Source: Acidimicrobiaceae bacterium
GTDB taxonomy: Bacteria; Actinomycetota; Acidimicrobiia; Acidimicrobiales; Ilumatobacteraceae
Direction: 5' to 3'
Assembly: GCA_012269985.1 (NCBI GenBank)
Contig: JAAXJF010000039.1
Location: forward strand, 1-38,123
DNA length: 38,123 nt
The translations under genes were made by a program, and so were the position numbers. Each line of letters begins with the position of its first letter. Positions within the stretch are counted from its first letter, which is position 1. This document shows positions 23,956 to 31,944 of the stretch, in pieces. A model generated the notes under the pieces. It saw nothing but the letters and a program-made list of their open reading frames with translations. It searched no databases and was not told the origin of the DNA.

Positions 23956-25569
23956 GTGCGGAAAGTTCTTGCCGGAAATGGCCTTGACCGGACCGTCAAG
24001 CTGGAGCAGGTCCCGGCGACGGCTGATCGCCCCGACGCAGTCGATCTGGTTGGCGCCGCTGGTGGCATTCCTGGCGCTGGTGTCGCTCTCGATGCGGCGC
24101 TTCGAGGGTTTGACGTTGTCCTAGTCGAGCGAGGCGATTTTGCCTCTGGCACGTCGTCAAAAAGCTCGAAGCTCGTGCACGGAGGCCTGCGCTACCTTCA
24201 ACAGGGTGATGTGGCGTTAGTTCGCGAGGCACTTCGGGAGCGAAGCATCTTGCAGCGAATTGCGCAGGGTCGAGTGGAGGTTCTTCCGTTTCTTCTACCG
24301 ATTTTCATGAAAGATGGATTGTTTCCACGTCGCATTGCAAGAGCGTTAGGGAGTGCGCTGTGGGCCTACGACACCGCCGGCGGCTGGCGCATTGGGCGTT
24401 TACATCGAAGGTTGAGGAAGTCGGGAGTGGCGAAGATGGCGCCTTTACTGAACAGCGACCGAATCGCTGGCGGGTATCTCTATTACGACGCACGTGCAGA
24501 TGACGCAAGGCTCACCCTCGATGTGGCCGCAACCGCAGTGCGCGAAGGCGCTCTGGCGGTGAACTACTGCTCGCTAACTGGTGTAACGGTCGATAGTGGC
24601 GCCGTCAACACCGTTGAACTTGACGTTGATGGTTCCCACATCTCGCTTCAGACTCGATGCGTTGTAAATGCAGCCGGCGTGTGGGCCGAGCGGGTTGACG
24701 ATCTTGTAAATGGCGAACTTGCAGATCCACTACCTGCATTAACTGTTCGCCCGGCTCGCGGTGTGCATGTCACCATTCCTTGGGAGTTGGTGCAAACGCA
24801 GGTCGCGATGGTGCTGCCCGTACCCGGCGATAAGCGAAGCGTGTTTCTTGTACCCGACAAACCCCAGCCCGACGGAACGTTCGATGTTGCTTACATTGGC
24901 ACGACCGATACCGACCATTCCGGAACGCTTGATGACCCGGCATGCACTTCAGATGACGTCGAGTATCTGCTTCGTTCAGTGAATGCAGCAATGGAGTCAT
25001 CGGTTACCCGAGACCATGTGATCGGTGTGTGGTCGGGCCTTCGGCCGTTGGTGACGTCAGATGATGACAGCGACGGTCGCACAGCCGATGTCAGCCGACG
25101 TCATCGAGTTGATATGAGTTCTTCTGGCTACGTTCGGGTCGTCGGGGGGAAACTCACCACCTACCGCTCGATGGCCGAAGATACGTTGAACCATGTCGAG
25201 CGCATTCTTGGAAAACGACAGCCCTGTTCAACCCGAAAGACTCCACTCGCCGATCGCAACCCTCAGCTACTCGACAGTATCCGCAGCAACGCCTCTTTGG
25301 GCGTGCTTCCTCTGCACTCAACTCTGACCGAAGGTGATGTGGTGTACGCAGTTCGACATGAGGCAGCGATTCACCTCGTCGACGTGTTGACGAGACGCTC
25401 CCGACTGCATCTATTGCATCGAGATCTTGCAATGGAGTGTTCCGAACCGGTGTCATTCATCATGCAGCGAGAACTCGGCTGGTCAGAATCGACTCGCCAA
25501 CAAGAACTTCAGAGCTACACCGACCTGTGTCACTCTGAAATCGATGCAATGCGTGAAGGAATTCAGTAA
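23956..25569 (+). CDS. glpD: Glycerol-3-phosphate dehydrogenase, GlpD family
   Basis: About 537 residues of an FAD-dependent GlpD. Family motifs include VERGDFASGTSSKSSKLVHG, GGLRYLQQGD, the FAD-proximal VVNAAGVWAE, ARGVHVTIP, the GTTDTDHSG segment and GGKLTTYRSMAED. GlpD oxidises sn-glycerol 3-phosphate to DHAP at the membrane and passes electrons to quinone. Unusually, the N-terminal dinucleotide loop reads VGAAGGIPGAG where IGGGITGAG is normal, so the first glycine of GxGxxG is alanine. The start is uncertain (23851, 23905, 23950 or 23956). It overlaps the next gene by one base (TAATG), forming an operon with the synthase-like protein and the second FGGY kinase. Confidence 0.88.
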   Translation: MRKVLAGNGLDRTVKLEQVPATADRPDAVDLVGAAGGIPGAGVALDAALRGFDVVLVERGDFASGTSSKSSKLVHGGLRYLQQGDVALVREALRERSILQRIAQGRVEVLPFLLPIFMKDGLFPRRIARALGSALWAYDTAGGWRIGRLHRRLRKSGVAKMAPLLNSDRIAGGYLYYDARADDARLTLDVAATAVREGALAVNYCSLTGVTVDSGAVNTVELDVDGSHISLQTRCVVNAAGVWAERVDDLVNGELADPLPALTVRPARGVHVTIPWELVQTQVAMVLPVPGDKRSVFLVPDKPQPDGTFDVAYIGTTDTDHSGTLDDPACTSDDVEYLLRSVNAAMESSVTRDHVIGVWSGLRPLVTSDDDSDGRTADVSRRHRVDMSSSGYVRVVGGKLTTYRSMAEDTLNHVERILGKRQPCSTRKTPLADRNPQLLDSIRSNASLGVLPLHSTLTEGDVVYAVRHEAAIHLVDVLTRRSRLHLLHRDLAMECSEPVSFIMQRELGWSESTRQQELQSYTDLCHSEIDAMREGIQ

Positions 25570-27071
25570 TGCCAACAACACCTACTCCCCCTATTGAACT
25601 CGGCGGCGCCGATCAACATCTCGAAGGCACCTGGGTTCCCGTTCAGAAATCGGTCGCCGAGTCGCTCTCATCGATCTGTCGAGTCACCCGTCTCGAAGGA
25701 AACGAACTCGCTGTCGCTGAACTGAGCCGCGACTGGTGGCCGCTTGCTCTGCATTGGGCACTCGCTGGCGAGGTTGGTGCGCTTGCAGCAGTGGTAGTTC
25801 ATCCGACGTCGACCGAAGAGGTCTCTCAGGTGATGTCGGTCTGCCATGACGCCGTCATACCTGTCACTGCTGCCGGGGGAAGATCAGGGGTGTGCGGTGG
25901 ATCGATACCAGTGCATGGTGGTGTTGTCATTGATCTGTCCGAGATGAACTTGATCATCGAAGTTGACGAGGTGTCAGGCATCGTCACTGCACAATGCGGG
26001 GTCTTTGGCCCCGATCTCGAACACTTCCTCCGTTCAAAGCACAGCATCACCGTCGGGCACCACCCGCAAAGTTTCGACCTGTCGACTGTCGGCGGCTGGG
26101 TTGCTTGTCGGGGCGCAGGCCAATATTCGACTCGATACGGAAAGATCGAAGAGATGGTGGTCGGCCTCGAGGTCGTGCTTGCCGATGGAGCGAGTATTCA
26201 CACCGGAGGCCACGCTTCTGGGGCGGTCGGCCCTGACCTCAATCACGTCTTTATCGGTTCAGAGGGGACGCTTGGCATCATCACATCGGCCACGCTGCGA
26301 ACCCACCCGGCGAGCGACTATCAGGGTCGTGCCACCTATTCGTTCCCCACATTGTCTGACGCGTTCGAAGCATGCCGACTAGCGATTCGCCATGAGGCAA
26401 CTCCTGCGGTTCTGCGGCTCTATGACCCGATTGAATCTGCGAGGTCGCATGGCGGCGATGGCGAAGAAACGATTGTGCTCGTGCTCGATGAGGGTCATCA
26501 GCGCATTGTCGACGCCACCCTTGCGACCGTCGATGAGTTTTTTATGAAGCGTGGTGGCTCAGTTGTCGAGCACGACCGAGTTGAACATTGGCTTGAACAT
26601 CGCAATGACACCACGGCTCTGCAGGGGCTTACCAAAAAGGGATTTGTTATCGACACGATGGAAGTCACTGTGCCGTGGTCGAAACTTGATGCGGTCTATC
26701 AGGCGGTGCGTGATGCTGCCCTGTCGACTCCTCACGCGGTCTCTGCTTCTGCTCATCTTTCGCACAGCTATCTCGATGGAGCCTGCCTGTACTTCAGCCT
26801 TGCGTCACGGCCACCTCGAGACACACCGCTTCCAGAAATTGACGCCATCCACCGAACTCTGTGGGATGAGTCTCAACGGGCCGCCCTTCGTACTGGAGCG
26901 AACCTGTCGCACCACCATGGTGTGGGTTTGAACAGGTCGAGATACATGCATGAGGCACTTGGCTCGGCATTCAACTCTCTACAGCACATCAAAGACGCCC
27001 TCGACCCTCATGGAATCATGAATCCCGGGAAGATGGGTTTCGTCGACAAATTTGGAACGTCAGGTTGGTAG
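25569..27071 (+). CDS. FAD-linked oxidase resembling alkyl-DHAP synthase
   Basis: The 500-residue flavoprotein of the VAO/PCMH family follows the alkyldihydroxyacetonephosphate synthase pattern: AGGRSGVCGG in the pyrophosphate loop, STVGGWVACRGAGQ with YGKIEEMVVG, GSEGTLGIITS, and the C-terminal LSHHHGVGLNRSRYM with the histidine cluster AGPS uses. AGPS swaps the acyl chain of acyl-DHAP for a fatty alcohol, creating ether lipids. GlpD upstream would supply DHAP, which fits this role. Bacterial members mostly have no tested activity, so a different oxidation (for example of a hydroxy acid) remains possible. Confidence 0.82.
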   Translation: MPTTPTPPIELGGADQHLEGTWVPVQKSVAESLSSICRVTRLEGNELAVAELSRDWWPLALHWALAGEVGALAAVVVHPTSTEEVSQVMSVCHDAVIPVTAAGGRSGVCGGSIPVHGGVVIDLSEMNLIIEVDEVSGIVTAQCGVFGPDLEHFLRSKHSITVGHHPQSFDLSTVGGWVACRGAGQYSTRYGKIEEMVVGLEVVLADGASIHTGGHASGAVGPDLNHVFIGSEGTLGIITSATLRTHPASDYQGRATYSFPTLSDAFEACRLAIRHEATPAVLRLYDPIESARSHGGDGEETIVLVLDEGHQRIVDATLATVDEFFMKRGGSVVEHDRVEHWLEHRNDTTALQGLTKKGFVIDTMEVTVPWSKLDAVYQAVRDAALSTPHAVSASAHLSHSYLDGACLYFSLASRPPRDTPLPEIDAIHRTLWDESQRAALRTGANLSHHHGVGLNRSRYMHEALGSAFNSLQHIKDALDPHGIMNPGKMGFVDKFGTSGW

Positions 27072-27073
27072 CG

Positions 27074-27493
27074 ATGGAGACATCACACCGTTGGGATACC
27101 GCTGCGCTCCGCATGGGGGCAATGGTTTCGCTCATTTTTGCAATCCCATTTTCGATCGGGGCATCGTGGGCTGCGAGCCGTGACTCGACAGCCCTTGCGA
27201 TCTGGCTGGTGCTTGGAGCCATCGGCGGTTTCACCCTCGGTGCTGGCTGCGCGGCTTGGGTGCAGCGCCTTGCTCTTCCGCTCAGCCATGGTCTCGTCAC
27301 CGCAGTCGGCACCTACTCGGCAGCGCAAATGATCTTCATCGTTGTTCGGCTCGTCTCGGGCAACAGTGTCAACTGGTTTGGGGCGTTCTTCAATCTCAGC
27401 GTCGTCGGAGGGGCTGGGCTCATCGGCGGTTGGATTGGCCGGCGGCTTCGAGCCAAAGGATTCGTTCCTTCGTTTGAACGGTCGTCACAGTGA
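27074..27493 (+). CDS. Four-helix membrane protein in the glpD operon
   Basis: The 139-residue protein has four predicted helices at about 14-36, 41-63, 75-97 and 105-125, glycine-rich in the second and fourth, and a short basic C-terminus. There are no recognisable transporter or enzyme motifs. ATG 27074 follows the synthase stop directly; a TTG at 27065 is also open. Its stop overlaps the GTG of the FGGY kinase (GTGA), so it is part of the operon. It might be a glycerol or lipid-related membrane partner, but that is only context. Confidence 0.72.
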   Translation: METSHRWDTAALRMGAMVSLIFAIPFSIGASWAASRDSTALAIWLVLGAIGGFTLGAGCAAWVQRLALPLSHGLVTAVGTYSAAQMIFIVVRLVSGNSVNWFGAFFNLSVVGGAGLIGGWIGRRLRAKGFVPSFERSSQ

Positions 27494-28950
27494 TCCTTGT
27501 CATCGACATTGGCACGACAAGCGTTCGTGTTGCAACGATGAGTTCCGACGGCGACATTGTTGGATTCCAACAGCAACAGCAGCCACCGTCGTCGCCATTT
27601 GCTGGCCTCGTCGAGTTTGACCCGATTGCCCTGGCCAACACAGTTCAAGAGCTGGCTACCTCGGCAGTGAACGCTGTCGGCGCGGTTACCGGGGTAGCGA
27701 TTACCACACAGCGTGCAAGCACCGTCGTCTGGGATCGCTCATCGGGCGAACCGGTCGGGCCGGGGCTCAGTTGGCAAGACCTTCGCACCGTTGGCGAATG
27801 CATGACCGCACGAAGCGAGCACGGAGTCACGGTTGCACCGAACCAGAGCGCGACGAAAGCACAATGGTTACTGCAGTCAGTCGAATCTGCTGAGCCCAAC
27901 AACCTCTGCATTGGCACAGTCGATTCGTGGATCACGTGGATGCTGTCTCGTGGCGAGTCTCACGTGACCGATCACACCAACGCTGCAGTCACCGGTTGGT
28001 ACGACCCGCAGGGCGCGTCGTGGAGCGAGCATCTGTGCGACGTGTTCACCACTCCAACATCAATGCTTCCTCAGATTGTCAACAGCGTAGGTGAGTGTGC
28101 GATCGCTCACAGTTTGCCGGGTGCGCCACCAATCGTTGCGCTAATTGGGGACCAGCAGGCGTCTCTCGTCGGCCAAGGTTGCGTCAGCCCTGGACTTGCG
28201 AAGATCACCTTTGGGACGGGTGGCATGCTTGACACTGTCGTCAATGATGACTCGCCCCTCGCTCAAACAACCCGGCGCGGCGACGGAGGATGTTTCGGCA
28301 TCGTTGCGTGGGCAGAAGACGGCCAACGCACATTTGGTGCTGAGTCGATCATGCTGGCAGCGGGCTCAAACATCGATTGGCTCCGAGACGATCTCAAGAT
28401 CATTTCATCAAGCGTCGAGAGTCACGACATTGCCTCGTCATGCTCGTCGACTGATGGCGTCATGTTTGTTCCTGCACCGCTTGGATTGGGAACCCCCCAT
28501 TGGGACTATGGAGCACGAAGCACCTTTGTCGGGCTCACCCGAGGCACCACCCGAGCCCACATGGTGAGAGCAGTCGTCGAGGGAATTGCGCATCGTGGAG
28601 CAGATCTTGTTGAAGCGGTTCGCGCCGATGCTGTCGCCGACGTCGATGTTCTCAGAGTTGATGGCGGCATGAGCCAAAACGCGTTCTTTGTTCAGGCTCT
28701 CGCAGACTTCACCGGACTGACAGTCGAGGTGTCGCCCCACACCGAAGGCACGACCGTTGGGGCGGGCCGGCTGGCTCTCGTTGGAACACATGAGATGTCG
28801 ACCGTTGTCGACACTGCAGAAATGTGGGACCCTCAGGTCATAGTGCACCCTGATGACTCGTTTGACCGCGTCGACGCTCGCTCGCGTTGGGAGGAGGCGT
28901 CATCTCGATCACGTGGTTGGATTCCAGAGCTTTCGAGCCTCGACTTCTAA
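27490..28950 (+). CDS. FGGY-family carbohydrate kinase, glycerol kinase paralogue with altered pocket
   Basis: The 486-residue protein aligns along its length with GlpK. The phosphate loop DIGTTSVRV, catalytic D in GDQQAS, ATP-site FGTGG and GLGTPHWDYGARSTFVGLTRG, and VDGGMSQN are present, so kinase activity is expected. Two residues that hold glycerol in E. coli GlpK differ: NQRET is TQRAS (Glu lost) and DPYFSGTK is APNQSATK (Tyr lost). Since the window already has a normal glpK, this enzyme probably uses another polyol or triose such as dihydroxyacetone; that is inference. It ends the glpD operon. Confidence 0.88.
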   Translation: MILVIDIGTTSVRVATMSSDGDIVGFQQQQQPPSSPFAGLVEFDPIALANTVQELATSAVNAVGAVTGVAITTQRASTVVWDRSSGEPVGPGLSWQDLRTVGECMTARSEHGVTVAPNQSATKAQWLLQSVESAEPNNLCIGTVDSWITWMLSRGESHVTDHTNAAVTGWYDPQGASWSEHLCDVFTTPTSMLPQIVNSVGECAIAHSLPGAPPIVALIGDQQASLVGQGCVSPGLAKITFGTGGMLDTVVNDDSPLAQTTRRGDGGCFGIVAWAEDGQRTFGAESIMLAAGSNIDWLRDDLKIISSSVESHDIASSCSSTDGVMFVPAPLGLGTPHWDYGARSTFVGLTRGTTRAHMVRAVVEGIAHRGADLVEAVRADAVADVDVLRVDGGMSQNAFFVQALADFTGLTVEVSPHTEGTTVGAGRLALVGTHEMSTVVDTAEMWDPQVIVHPDDSFDRVDARSRWEEASSRSRGWIPELSSLDF

Positions 28951-28972
28951 ATCGTTGCTCCGCGGCTCACCC

Positions 28973-29003
28973 CCGTCGAGGGCTGTCATTTTTTTCTCGA
29001 CGG
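28973..29003. repeat. Perfect 8-base inverted repeat between convergent genes
   Basis: CCGTCGAG (28973-28980) and CTCGACGG (28996-29003) are perfect inverted copies separated by 15 bases, including a run of seven Ts in the loop. They lie between the FGGY kinase stop (28950) and the lipoprotein stop (29006), so a transcription-ending or mRNA 3'-end hairpin serving both directions is likely. The T-run is inside the loop, so it is not a textbook intrinsic terminator. Confidence 0.5.
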
Positions 29004-29005
29004 AG

Positions 29006-29782
29006 TCATTCAGCTGACGACTCTCCCCCTGAATCCGCTACTTCAGCGGTCTCAACATCCGAAGTCTCAGTTTCTGGTGTCTCCGCCGCATTGGTCTTCC
29101 GACGAAGCAAAAATATGGAGACCCCAGCGAGCAGCACGAGCGCGATGATGATGATCACCACGGTGGAACTGCTTGAGTCTCCTTGTGATGACTGCACGAA
29201 GAACACTTCTTCTTCCGGAGGGTCGAGCAGATTGACCCTCCACGAAACGGTGCTTCCTGCTACTTCTCCATTGTGTGCTGTGATCGACCCTGGGAGTGTC
29301 ACAGCCAACGCATAATTGATCTCAACTCCCATTAGGGCGAGCATTGCCGGGTCCATCTCTTCGTCATCACCGAGGTCAGATGTAAGACTCTCCAAGTTGA
29401 ACTCGAAGCGCCAACCGTCGCCGACTTGGGAGAGAGTGAGGTCTTCAGCACTGTCTTCAACGAGTTCAGCGGCGCCTGCATCCCAAGATCCAGTGATGAT
29501 CTGGCGACAAACCGTGCCATCGTTTTCAACCTGTATTTCGGCGCTGCCGCCAGCAAGTTCGTCACCGCCAGCGTCGCTCAGCATGTCATCGCATATCGAT
29601 GTCGGGTCGATATCGTCGCCCTCCTCTGCGAGAAGCGCGGCGACTGCATCTAAGTCGACTTCGAGACCCAGTTCATAGGTGCCTGAGCCGTCGTCGTTGA
29701 CATTGAAGTCCATTGAAATCTCGTAACATCCCGCCAAGACAAATGGAACCATCAAAGCCGCAATAAATCTGGTCATTTTCAT
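29006..29782 (-). CDS. LppM-like lipoprotein with C-terminal membrane anchor
   Basis: The 258-residue protein has a signal peptide with lipobox LAGC near residue 17, an extracellular domain beginning YEISMDFNVNDDGSGTYELGLEV, and a C-terminal helix VVIIIIALVLLAGVSIFLL followed by a short acidic cytoplasmic tail. The layout and the early NDDGSG strand match the DUF3153/LppM family of actinobacteria, whose mycobacterial member influences phosphatidylinositol mannoside metabolism and host interaction. Two cysteines in the domain may form a disulfide. ATG 29782 is chosen because TACTTT ends six bases before it; in-frame codons further upstream lack family similarity. Confidence 0.78.
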   Translation of the reverse strand: MKMTRFIAALMVPFVLAGCYEISMDFNVNDDGSGTYELGLEVDLDAVAALLAEEGDDIDPTSICDDMLSDAGGDELAGGSAEIQVENDGTVCRQIITGSWDAGAAELVEDSAEDLTLSQVGDGWRFEFNLESLTSDLGDDEEMDPAMLALMGVEINYALAVTLPGSITAHNGEVAGSTVSWRVNLLDPPEEEVFFVQSSQGDSSSSTVVIIIIALVLLAGVSIFLLRRKTNAAETPETETSDVETAEVADSGGESSAE

Positions 29783-29788
29783 TCTCGA

Positions 29789-29794
29789 AAAGTA
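29789..29794 (-). promoter_or_regulatory. -10 element for leaderless LppM-like mRNA
   Basis: Minus-strand TACTTT fits TANNNT and is followed by TCGAGA and the ATG at 29782. There is no ribosome binding site before this ATG. Confidence 0.5.
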
Positions 29795-29957
29795 CCAGAC
29801 CTCGCCCTTTGCGGCCTCTAACTCCATTGGCCTTAGCCCAATGTCAAATTCTCTACGCCCAGCCAACCGACAGCGTGGGGCTCGAGCCCACAGCCCCTGA
29901 GACGAACCTCCGTCCTGGTGGGTGAGGAACAGCAACGAAATAAAGCCTTCAGGGACA

Positions 29958-29976
29958 CGCAGAGATAGACTCTGCG
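29958..29976 (+). promoter_or_regulatory. Perfect 7-bp hairpin / palindrome upstream of ferritin-like operon
   Basis: CGCAGAG (29958-29964) and CTCTGCG (29970-29976) form a perfect inverted repeat around a five-base loop, 56 bases before the GTG of the first Tat ferritin-like gene, in the 250-base gap between divergent genes. It could be an operator or a leader hairpin. The rest of the gap contains a good ribosome site (GAAAGG, 30018-30023 region) but no obvious further structure. Confidence 0.4.
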
Positions 29977-30032
29977 AGGAACTTTCTTCTTGAACTTTCC
30001 GCTGTGACCACAAAGTTAAGAAAGGTAGCCCC

Positions 30033-30599
30033 GTGACGAGTACCCGGGACGACTCCCCACAACTCAACGAGACTGATTTCCGACGCAAGTTGCTTGCGGG
30101 AGGTTCAGCAGCGCTGGCAATGACGATGATCGGCGGACGCTCCGCCTCTGCGGCAGGCCTCTCGTCAACCGAACTCGATCTTCTCAAGTTCGCTCAACGA
30201 ATAGAGCTCTCTCTTCACGACCTCTACGACGAAGCTCTGCAAGTCGACAAGGGCTCGGCTGCCTGGACGATCATGGCCGACAGTCACGAATCGTTCGCCC
30301 AAGCCATTGCAGGATTTGCTGGCCTCAGTGCGAATGAGCGCAACGAAGACGTCTTCGGGTCGTACCGGGCAGCGATGCGAGGCGCTGACCGTGCCATGAC
30401 GGCTTATGAGCTTGAGTCGATTGCAGCAGCCACTCATATCGAGTTGCTCGGCAAATTATCGGACGCCGGCTCTGCTGAAGTCATTGCCTCAATCGCCTCA
30501 GCAGAATCACGCCACTGTGTCGTGCTAGCTGATGTACTCGGTAGCGGAAGTGACGTAACAATGACATTGACTAACTCGGCGCAGCCGATCGAAGCGTGA
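30033..30599 (+). CDS. Tat-exported ferritin-like domain protein
   Basis: The 188-residue protein has a twin-arginine-type signal (FRRKLLAGG, R17-R18) ending ASA-AG near residue 41. A four-helix-bundle domain of the ferritin-like DUF4439 kind follows: ELDLLKFAQRIELSLHDLY, then an ESFAQAIAGFAGL helix, ELESIAAATHIELL and AESRHCVVLADVL. Repeated E..H pairs resemble ferritin-like di-iron ligands, although metal binding is unproven. The GTG start has an AAAGG ribosome site at good spacing. It overlaps the start region of the next gene, a second ferritin-like protein. Role unknown. Confidence 0.78.
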   Translation: MTSTRDDSPQLNETDFRRKLLAGGSAALAMTMIGGRSASAAGLSSTELDLLKFAQRIELSLHDLYDEALQVDKGSAAWTIMADSHESFAQAIAGFAGLSANERNEDVFGSYRAAMRGADRAMTAYELESIAAATHIELLGKLSDAGSAEVIASIASAESRHCVVLADVLGSGSDVTMTLTNSAQPIEA

Positions 30600-30610
30600 G
30601 AGGCACCGAG

Positions 30611-31438
30611 ATGACTACTCCAACTTCTCCAAAGAACAACGATTTCGATCGCCGGACCTTAATTCGTCGTGGCGGTCTTACCCTTGGCCTTGGCGCATTT
30701 CTCTCGGCGTGCGCTGCTGATTTTGGTGGCGATACGGCTCCCGGCCGCGTAGGACTCGCTCAGAGCGAAACCGAGCTTCCAGAAGGCATCGTCAACGATG
30801 TTGTGTACTTGCGGACAATGCAATCACTTGAACACTCCTTAGTCGAATTGCTGTCAGCGCTAATTGCTTCCGGCCATTTCTCCGAATCTCAGCAGACGTA
30901 CGTCGACCGATTCGTGAGCGACCATGTTGCCGCTTCGGGTGTGCTCGGCGAACACATTGCTGCGGCGGGAGGCGAGCCCTTTGCATGTGAGAACCAATGG
31001 GTGCGGAACCGTTTCGTCAACCCGGTGATTGCCGCAGTTGATTCGTCAGATGACAGCCGTCGTGATGCCCGCAACGTGGCGCACGCGTTCGAGACTATGC
31101 TCTCGCACTCGTATCAGCATCTCGTTGGTCTCGCGGAGACCCCGGAACATCGCCAAGGGCTGATGAGTCTTGGAGCGTCGGCATCTCGCCGTTCGGCGCT
31201 CCTTGCAACGCAGATCAGCTCCGCAAAATACGGCTACTTTGGGCCAGATATCAGCCCCGACGCAGCGGAGACGACTGATGAGGGGTTCCCGATCGGCTAT
31301 GCGGTTCCTGCAACCTTTGGGCAAGTTGGACAGATTCTTCTAGTTGCGGGTGACGTCGATGATGAGGGTGCTCGCTACTCACTTCTTCTTCAAACTCCAG
31401 CAGAGAACACCTTCGTCTACGAATACATGTCCTGCTGA
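30611..31438 (+). CDS. Tat-type ferritin-like lipoprotein
   Basis: The 275-residue protein starts with a Tat motif (DRRTLIRRGG, R14-R15) that ends in a lipobox LSAC, predicting a Tat-exported lipoprotein anchored at C34. The mature part contains two helix pairs typical of ferritin-like bundles: YLRTMQSLEHSLVELLSAL, a VSDHVAASGVLGEHI helix, and AHAFETMLSHSYQHLVGL, with E..H pairs. The C-terminal portion (FPIGYAVPATFGQVGQI) is non-helical. ATG 30611 is preferred over the overlapping GTG 30596 because GAGAGG lies seven bases before it. It forms an operon with the preceding gene. Confidence 0.78.
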   Translation: MTTPTSPKNNDFDRRTLIRRGGLTLGLGAFLSACAADFGGDTAPGRVGLAQSETELPEGIVNDVVYLRTMQSLEHSLVELLSALIASGHFSESQQTYVDRFVSDHVAASGVLGEHIAAAGGEPFACENQWVRNRFVNPVIAAVDSSDDSRRDARNVAHAFETMLSHSYQHLVGLAETPEHRQGLMSLGASASRRSALLATQISSAKYGYFGPDISPDAAETTDEGFPIGYAVPATFGQVGQILLVAGDVDDEGARYSLLLQTPAENTFVYEYMSC

Positions 31439-31464
31439 ACCCTTGGGCGAACTCTTTAAGTAAT

Positions 31465-31490
31465 GCCGGTAGCCATCTTCGGCTGACGGC
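31465..31490 (+). terminator. Hairpin after ferritin-like operon, weak terminator candidate
   Basis: GCCG/CGGC and AGCC/GGCT pair in nested fashion around ATCTTC, with a GT/GA internal mismatch, 27 bases after the ferritin-like lipoprotein stop and before the RNase P RNA promoter. No U-run follows, so it may only be a processed or Rho-type 3' end. Confidence 0.3.
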
Positions 31491-31535
31491 GGTTGTCAAC
31501 ATTGCCGGACAAACGCGGTCGTTGATTAACGGTCC

Positions 31536-31541
31536 TAGACT
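31536..31541 (+). promoter_or_regulatory. -10 element of the RNase P RNA gene
   Basis: TAGACT fits TANNNT and ends eight bases before the first base of the closing helix of the RNase P RNA (31549). No consensus -35 is visible. Confidence 0.5.
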
Positions 31542-31548
31542 CTCCGCT

Positions 31549-31895
31549 GACGGGGAGTTGAACGGGTGGCCGCGGCTCAGCAACGACTGGGTCGAGGAAA
31601 GTCGGGACTTCACAGGGCAGGATGCTGGTGAGAGCCAGGTTGGGGCGACCTAACGGATAGTGCAACAGAGAACAGACCGCCGATGGGTCGGGTAACCGAC
31701 CACAGGCAAGGCTGAAACGGTGCGGTAAGAGCGCACCAGCACACAGAGCGATCTGTGTGGCTTGGCAAACCCCCTCCGGAGCAAGGCCAAGCAGGGAGTG
31801 AGTGGCCCGCTCAACACTCCCGGGTAGGCCGCGTAGATGGATGGTCACCGGCGCTTCGGCGTCACAGGATCCCGCTTACAGGTCAACTCCCCGTC
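31549..31895 (+). ncRNA. rnpB: RNase P RNA (bacterial type A-like)
   Basis: This is the catalytic RNA of RNase P, which trims the 5' leaders of precursor tRNAs. Universally conserved elements are in order: GAGGAAAGTCGGGAC near 31594, CACAGGGCAGGATGCTGG, AACAGAGAACAGACCGCC, GGCAAGGCTGAAACGGTGCG, GTAAGAGCGCACCAGC, GGCAAACCCC, GGAGCAAGGCCAAGCAGGG and a terminal CCCGCTTACAGGTC. The ends are set by the P1 helix, where GACGGGGAGTTGA (31549-31561) is the exact complement of TCAACTCCCCGTC (31883-31895), giving about 347 nucleotides. No clear U-run terminator follows. Confidence 0.97.
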
Positions 31896-31931
31896 ACAAC
31901 CTCATCATCTCCTCGATCGTATGGTTCTTGC

Positions 31932-31937
31932 TACGGT
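31932..31937 (+). promoter_or_regulatory. -10 element for leaderless SelW-like mRNA
   Basis: TACGGT fits TANNNT and is followed by seven bases and the ATG at 31945, the start of the predicted selenoprotein. It supports translation from 31945 rather than from the GTG at 32005 that lies after the TGA. Confidence 0.5.
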
Positions 31938-31944
31938 CAGAGTC

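Noticed and set aside
29783-30187. N-terminal extension of the LppM-like protein
   Set aside because: Would bury the signal peptide and lipobox inside the protein and overlaps the divergent ferritin-like gene.
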